Positions 60,301 through 64,000 of a DNA stretch of 64,000 nucleotides are shown here, in pieces. The DNA comes from Lachnospiraceae bacterium. Its GTDB lineage: Bacteria > Bacillota > Clostridia > Lachnospirales > Lachnospiraceae. The translations under genes were made by a program, and so were the position numbers. Position 1 is the stretch's first letter; each line of letters begins with the position of its first letter. The notes below the pieces were generated by a model, which was not told the origin of the DNA, ran no database searches, and worked only from the letters and a program-made list of their open reading frames with translations. Location: the NCBI GenBank assembly GCA_022796795.1, contig JAAWJI010000004.1, forward strand, positions 62,001-126,000. The letters run 5' to 3'.

Positions 60301-62514
60301 TTATTTCTTTATCTCTTCTACAATAATCTCAGGCTTTGGGGATTCTTCCTGTTCCTCTGTCAGTTCCTGTTTCTGTTCCTTTGCAGCTTCTTCTGATTTC
60401 CCGGTCTCCAAAGCTTTCGTCTGCTCCTGTCCATCCCCAGCTTCTAACCGCTCCTGGGAAGACGTCTCTACCATCTCCCGGAAATCTCCTTCCGTGTCTT
60501 TCTCTGGGGCTTCCCTGATTTCTTCTGTCTCGGCAGGTCTTTTCTCTTCTGTGGAAGGGGTTTTCTCTTCCGGCATCTTTTCTAAGGCGTCCCCTTTCTC
60601 CTGGATCCGCTGCTTTGCCTCCCCGGCCTCTTCTTCCTCCGGCTCCGGCAGTCCCTTGGCCTTGCGGAAGATCTTCATAAACTCCTTGCCGGTAATGGTT
60701 TCCTTCTCGATAAGGAATTCTGCAATCTGATCCATCACATCCCGGTTTTCCAGCAGCAATCGCTTGGCCTCCTCGTAGGATTCCTTCAGAATCCGCATAA
60801 CCTCCTGGTCCACCTCCGCTGCAGTGGCCTCCCCGCAGTTTAACACTGCCCGGTTAGACAGATACTCGCTCTCCTGGGTAGCCAGACCCATGAGGCCGAA
60901 TTTCTCCGACATGCCATACTGGGTTACCATGGCCCTCGCCAGCCGGGTGGCCTTCTCAATATCATTTGACGCTCCGGTTGTCACCGTGTCAAAGACAATC
61001 TCCTCAGCAGCACGGCCGGCCAGACAGCCCACCAATATAGCCTCAATCTCTTTCTTGGTGTTCAGGAATTTCTCTTCCTCCGGCACCTGCATGACATAAC
61101 CCAGCGCTCCCATGGTACGGGGCACAATGGTAATCTTCTGCACCGGCTCCGCATCCTTTTGCAGCGCGCTGACCAATGCATGCCCTACCTCGTGGTAGGA
61201 GACGATCCGGCGCTCTTCCTTGCTCATAATCCGGTCTTTTTTCTCCTTACCCACCAGCACCACTTCCACAGACTCAAATAAGTCCTTCTGGGACACGGCC
61301 TTGCGCCCGTTCTTTACGGCCAGGATCGCCGCCTCGTTAATCATATTTGCCAGGTCAGAGCCTACGGCTCCGCTGGTGGCCAGGGCAATGGCGTCTAGGT
61401 CTACGGTCTCGTCCAGGGACACATTTTTGGCATGAACCTTTAAAATATCCACCCGGCCTTTTAAATCCGGCTTATCTACGATCACCCGGCGGTCAAAGCG
61501 TCCCGGACGCAAAAGGGCTGAGTCCAGCACTTCCGGCCGGTTGGTGGCAGCCAACACCAGACACGCCTTAGAGCTGTCAAAACCGTCCATCTCTGCCAGA
61601 AGCTGATTCAGAGTCTGCTCCCGCTCATCATTTCCGCCGCCGTACCGGGAATCCCGGCTCTTTCCAATGGCGTCGATCTCATCAATAAAAATAATACAGG
61701 GGGAATTCTTTTTTGCCTCCTCAAAGAGGTCCCGCACACGGGAAGCTCCCACGCCCACAAACATTTCCACAAAATCCGAGCCGGACAGGGAGAAAAAGGG
61801 CACATGGGCCTCTCCCGCCACAGCCTTGGCCAGCAGTGTTTTTCCTGTTCCCGGAGGTCCCACCAGCAGCGCGCCCTTGGGAAGCTTGGCGCCAATGGTA
61901 GTATATTTGCCCGGATTGTGCAGAAAGTCCACCACCTCCTGCAAAGACTCTTTGGCCTCCTCCTGGCCCGCCACATCCTTGAAGGTAACCCCGGTCTCCT
62001 TATCCATATAGACCCTGGCCTTGCTCTTTCCCACTCCCATAAGGCCGCCTCCGCCGCCCATCTTTCGCATAACCAAACCGAAGATCACCCAGATCAGAAT
62101 CAGGGGAATCATAATGCTGGCAATCTCATAGATCAGGGCCGCAGCCCCGTTTTCCACCGGGGTGCTGTACTCCACACCGGCTGCCTCCAGCCGCTCCTGC
62201 AGCTCATAATCGGGAAAGTACCCTGTATAATAGGTATACTCCATGCCCGGCATGGGGGAATCCTTGGGCGTAATGGTAACCCGTTTGGAGGTCACCTCCA
62301 CCTTCTCTACCTGATCCTCCTCCAGCATCTGGACAAACTGGTTATAGGTAATCTCCTCGCTGCCCACGCCGCCCATAAATCCGCGGAACATGCTGTAACC
62401 CATGAGAAATACCAGGCTGATAATCAAAAAGCCCAAAATACTCTGTTTATTTTTGGGATCTTTATTTCCACCGCCGTTATTTTGGTTGCGGTTCTGATTT
62501 CTGTTATCGTCCAT
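60301..62514 (-). CDS. ftsH: ATP-dependent zinc metalloprotease FtsH
   Basis: A 737-residue membrane AAA protease. Helices at ~25-45 and ~128-150 enclose the periplasmic-side domain; AAA has Walker A GPPGTGKT (219-226), Walker [16 protein letters not shown] region [20 protein letters not shown] and the zinc site HEVGH (441-445). The last ~110 residues are an unusual Glu/Lys-rich disordered tail ([33 protein letters not shown]). The N-terminus is Asn/Gly-rich. It degrades membrane and regulatory proteins and is often needed for sporulation. Confidence 0.97.
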   Translation of the reverse strand: MDDNRNQNRNQNNGGGNKDPKNKQSILGFLIISLVFLMGYSMFRGFMGGVGSEEITYNQFVQMLEEDQVEKVEVTSKRVTITPKDSPMPGMEYTYYTGYFPDYELQERLEAAGVEYSTPVENGAAALIYEIASIMIPLILIWVIFGLVMRKMGGGGGLMGVGKSKARVYMDKETGVTFKDVAGQEEAKESLQEVVDFLHNPGKYTTIGAKLPKGALLVGPPGTGKTLLAKAVAGEAHVPFFSLSGSDFVEMFVGVGASRVRDLFEEAKKNSPCIIFIDEIDAIGKSRDSRYGGGNDEREQTLNQLLAEMDGFDSSKACLVLAATNRPEVLDSALLRPGRFDRRVIVDKPDLKGRVDILKVHAKNVSLDETVDLDAIALATSGAVGSDLANMINEAAILAVKNGRKAVSQKDLFESVEVVLVGKEKKDRIMSKEERRIVSYHEVGHALVSALQKDAEPVQKITIVPRTMGALGYVMQVPEEEKFLNTKKEIEAILVGCLAGRAAEEIVFDTVTTGASNDIEKATRLARAMVTQYGMSEKFGLMGLATQESEYLSNRAVLNCGEATAAEVDQEVMRILKESYEEAKRLLLENRDVMDQIAEFLIEKETITGKEFMKIFRKAKGLPEPEEEEAGEAKQRIQEKGDALEKMPEEKTPSTEEKRPAETEEIREAPEKDTEGDFREMVETSSQERLEAGDGQEQTKALETGKSEEAAKEQKQELTEEQEESPKPEIIVEEIKK

Positions 62515-62557
62515 CCTTATCCTCCTCGCATGTCATTCTGCACTTCTCACTCTGCTT

Positions 62558-62610
62558 GTGTTAGCGCAGGATAACACTACTATTATAGTTTCAAAGCCAG
62601 GATAAAGCAA
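62558..62610 (-). promoter_or_regulatory. ftsH promoter with leader inverted repeat
   Basis: TTGCTT (62610..62605), 17 bases, TATAAT (62587..62582) on the minus strand. Just downstream GTGTTA (62558-62563) and TAACAC (62572-62577) form an inverted repeat that could be an operator. The rest of the 250-base gap shows nothing else. Confidence 0.65.
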
Positions 62611-62767
62611 GACGAAATATTATGAAAATTCTGTGATGAACTGTGATCCACGAAAAAAATCCAAAACAAATCCCCAAGGGCAAAATTTTTATTTCCTCAT
62701 TATAAAGCCCATCCGATTAACATGCGCAATTCCATTCCGTTTTACATTAATATAATCGATACTCCTC

Positions 62768-63241
62768 CTATCCCATCGTCTTCTCCATCCTGTGATAACA
62801 GAGAAAATCCCCTCCCTCGGTCTCAATTTTTTCATAGGAAATAATTCTGTAGCCCCGCTTTAAATACATGCTCTCCGCCGGAAAGGACGCGTCAACATAT
62901 ACCGCCCCATATTGCCCCAGCACGCTTTCCTCCAGCAGATCCATAAGCCTGCTTCCATATCCCTTTGCCTGATGTTTTGGTACAATAAAAAGCCTGCAGA
63001 TCTCATTCTTTCGGATGCTGCCGGTCCCCACGATCTCTCCTTGTACCAGCGCAAAGTAAATTTCCTCTTTGCCCATGGCCTCCCGGATCCTTTCCTCCCT
63101 GTGCAGCTCAAGGAAAAACCGAACTGCTCCCAAGGGATAATAATGGGGATACACAGCTTTTATTGTTTTCTCCACAATCTCCGCCACCTCTGCCGGGCAC
63201 TCTGCCCGCCTTAACTCCATATCAAAATCCATATTCTCCAT
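62768..63241 (-). CDS. GNAT N-acetyltransferase
   Basis: A 157-residue single-domain acetyltransferase: VQGEIVGTGSIRKNEICRLF then IVPKHQAKGYGSRLMDLLEE is the acetyl-CoA loop, and AESMYLKRGYRIISYEKIET is the C-terminal part. Full length for the family. It is 18 bases behind an XRE regulator on the same strand, probably cotranscribed. Acceptor unknown. Confidence 0.9.
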   Translation of the reverse strand: MENMDFDMELRRAECPAEVAEIVEKTIKAVYPHYYPLGAVRFFLELHREERIREAMGKEEIYFALVQGEIVGTGSIRKNEICRLFIVPKHQAKGYGSRLMDLLEESVLGQYGAVYVDASFPAESMYLKRGYRIISYEKIETEGGDFLCYHRMEKTMG

Positions 63242-63259
63242 TTCATCCTCTCTTCTTTC

Positions 63260-63733
63260 TCATCCGCAGCAGGATTTGCCGCTGTTTTGCCGCTCCTTCC
63301 AAACAGAAGCCAGAATATCCTTAAGGACAAGAAAGGAATCCAGCTCATTGTATCCGTATTTCTTTTCCAGGTCTCTCAGAAGCTTATCCAGCTCTGTCTT
63401 ATAACAGGTTGTTTCAACCTCTTTCTGATACCGGGTCAGAACCGGATATTTCTTACTCCATGCCTTAGTCCAGTCAATCTTGTCTGATACCTGCTCACTG
63501 GTCCTGTCAATCACCTCTTGGATCTCTTTTACATCAATGTCAAACTCCACCAGTTCATCCAGTGACAGTCCATACAAAACCGCCAGCCTCTTTGACTGAC
63601 GAATATCCGGAAGAGATTCATCTGTCTCCCATTTTGAAACCGTCTGCCTGCTGATCCCCAGCTTTTCAGCCACCTCCTCCTGTGACATTCCCTTCTTCTT
63701 CCGCGCGTCAAATAAATGATTTCCTAAACTCAT
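63260..63733 (-). CDS. XRE-family transcriptional regulator with C-terminal extension
   Basis: A 157-residue protein. Residues ~7-60 are a Cro/C1 HTH of the group SQEEVAEKLGISRQTVSKWE, common in Firmicutes regulators near transporters or acetyltransferases. The C-terminal ~90 residues are soluble and charged (YNELDSFLVLKDILASVWKE, ending CCG). GGAGGAAACG lies upstream of the ATG. It probably governs its own operon with the GNAT gene. The 267 bases beyond it to the window edge contain a possible TATAAT -10 box but no convincing gene. Confidence 0.9.
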   Translation of the reverse strand: MSLGNHLFDARKKKGMSQEEVAEKLGISRQTVSKWETDESLPDIRQSKRLAVLYGLSLDELVEFDIDVKEIQEVIDRTSEQVSDKIDWTKAWSKKYPVLTRYQKEVETTCYKTELDKLLRDLEKKYGYNELDSFLVLKDILASVWKERQNSGKSCCG

Positions 63734-64000
63734 ATGGCGTTTCCTCCTCTCTTTGTTATGTCCTGATTATAGTCTTTTCACAGAGAAAATTCCACCAACA
63801 TAATCGTACACTTCCGCCCGTTTTGTTAACATGGTGATTGGCCACTGCCGCCTGATTGGTTACAATGCTGATTTTCTCATTGAGTAAACGAAAGTGGTAT
63901 GGTAAAATATTACTCAGTCCTGAAGAATCCAAAAAATATCTGTAATATTTCTCCAGGGCTAATAAAATGGGGCGATAAATTGAGAACAAAATGGATTATT

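Noticed and set aside
63756-63989. 77-codon minus-strand frame at the right edge
   Set aside because: It covers the likely promoter of the XRE gene, has no ribosome site and no recognisable character.

Overview
The window looks like chromosome from a spore-forming Lachnospiraceae (Clostridia). The evidence is the codon and protein style, the uvrC-hprK-ROK glucokinase run, an L-box lysine riboswitch ahead of dapA-dapB, AGGAGG-type ribosome sites, and a sigma-G-like promoter in front of a small Asn/Ser-rich protein. The backbone is moderately GC-rich. One stretch, about 2.5-8.7 kb, is clearly more AT-rich and is foreign. I cannot name the genus from sequence alone.

Layout. (1) 1-2.4 kb: MarR regulator plus a heterodimeric ABC exporter. 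(2) 2.5-8.7 kb: a 6.2 kb integrative element in the 3' end of tRNA-Lys. It is bounded by ~90 bp direct repeats that include the tRNA 3' end and its terminator. It carries a tyrosine integrase, a cI/cro switch with four operator copies, ImmA, a HicB/HicA pair with frameshifted hicA, a RelE remnant with a small acidic protein, Uma2, a DUF4258/MqsA pair, and three related hairpin repeats between modules. Its left end holds a chimeric Met/Lys tRNA-like sequence. (3) 8.7-9.4 kb: six tRNAs (Pro-Gly-Arg-His-Gln-Lys) behind one promoter. (4) 9.4-13.7 kb: phosphodiesterase, XTP/dITP pyrophosphatase, secreted C1 peptidase, THUMP methyltransferase, rhodanese. (5) 13.8-19.4 kb: an Old Yellow Enzyme fused to an acetoacetate-decarboxylase-like domain, with an SDR, opposite a PucR-type regulator. 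(6) 19.4-25.6 kb: Asn/Ser-rich spore-type protein, a LicC/PntC-like nucleotidyltransferase with a GNAT-HisC fusion, DUF2975/XRE pair, a BlaR1-like M56 peptidase, GNAT.

(7) 25.6-43.5 kb: a surface glycan locus. It has two acyltransferase-3 proteins (one fused to a GT-C-like half), an SGNH/MBOAT O-acetylation pair, two polytopic GT-C-like proteins, GtrB-like and other family-2 and family-4 glycosyltransferases, RfbD, DUF2304, and bifunctional L-fucokinase/GDP-fucose pyrophosphorylase (Fkp) divergent from a fucosyltransferase-like gene. Together these suggest a polysaccharide decorated with acyl groups and with fucose taken from the gut. No flippase or polymerase is recognisable here.

(8) 43.5-64 kb: DUF2262 and DUF1461 proteins, a solute-binding lipoprotein beside a hybrid histidine kinase (probable sensory unit), dapB-dapA under a lysine riboswitch, cobalamin adenosyltransferase, a single-strand DNA-binding protein, typA/bipA, a CBM9-like protein, an N-terminally truncated GntR regulator, ROK glucokinase, hprK, uvrC, ftsH with a long acidic tail, a GNAT and an XRE regulator. 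Apart from the 51060-51417 leader, which holds the riboswitch, no gap exceeds about 300 bases.
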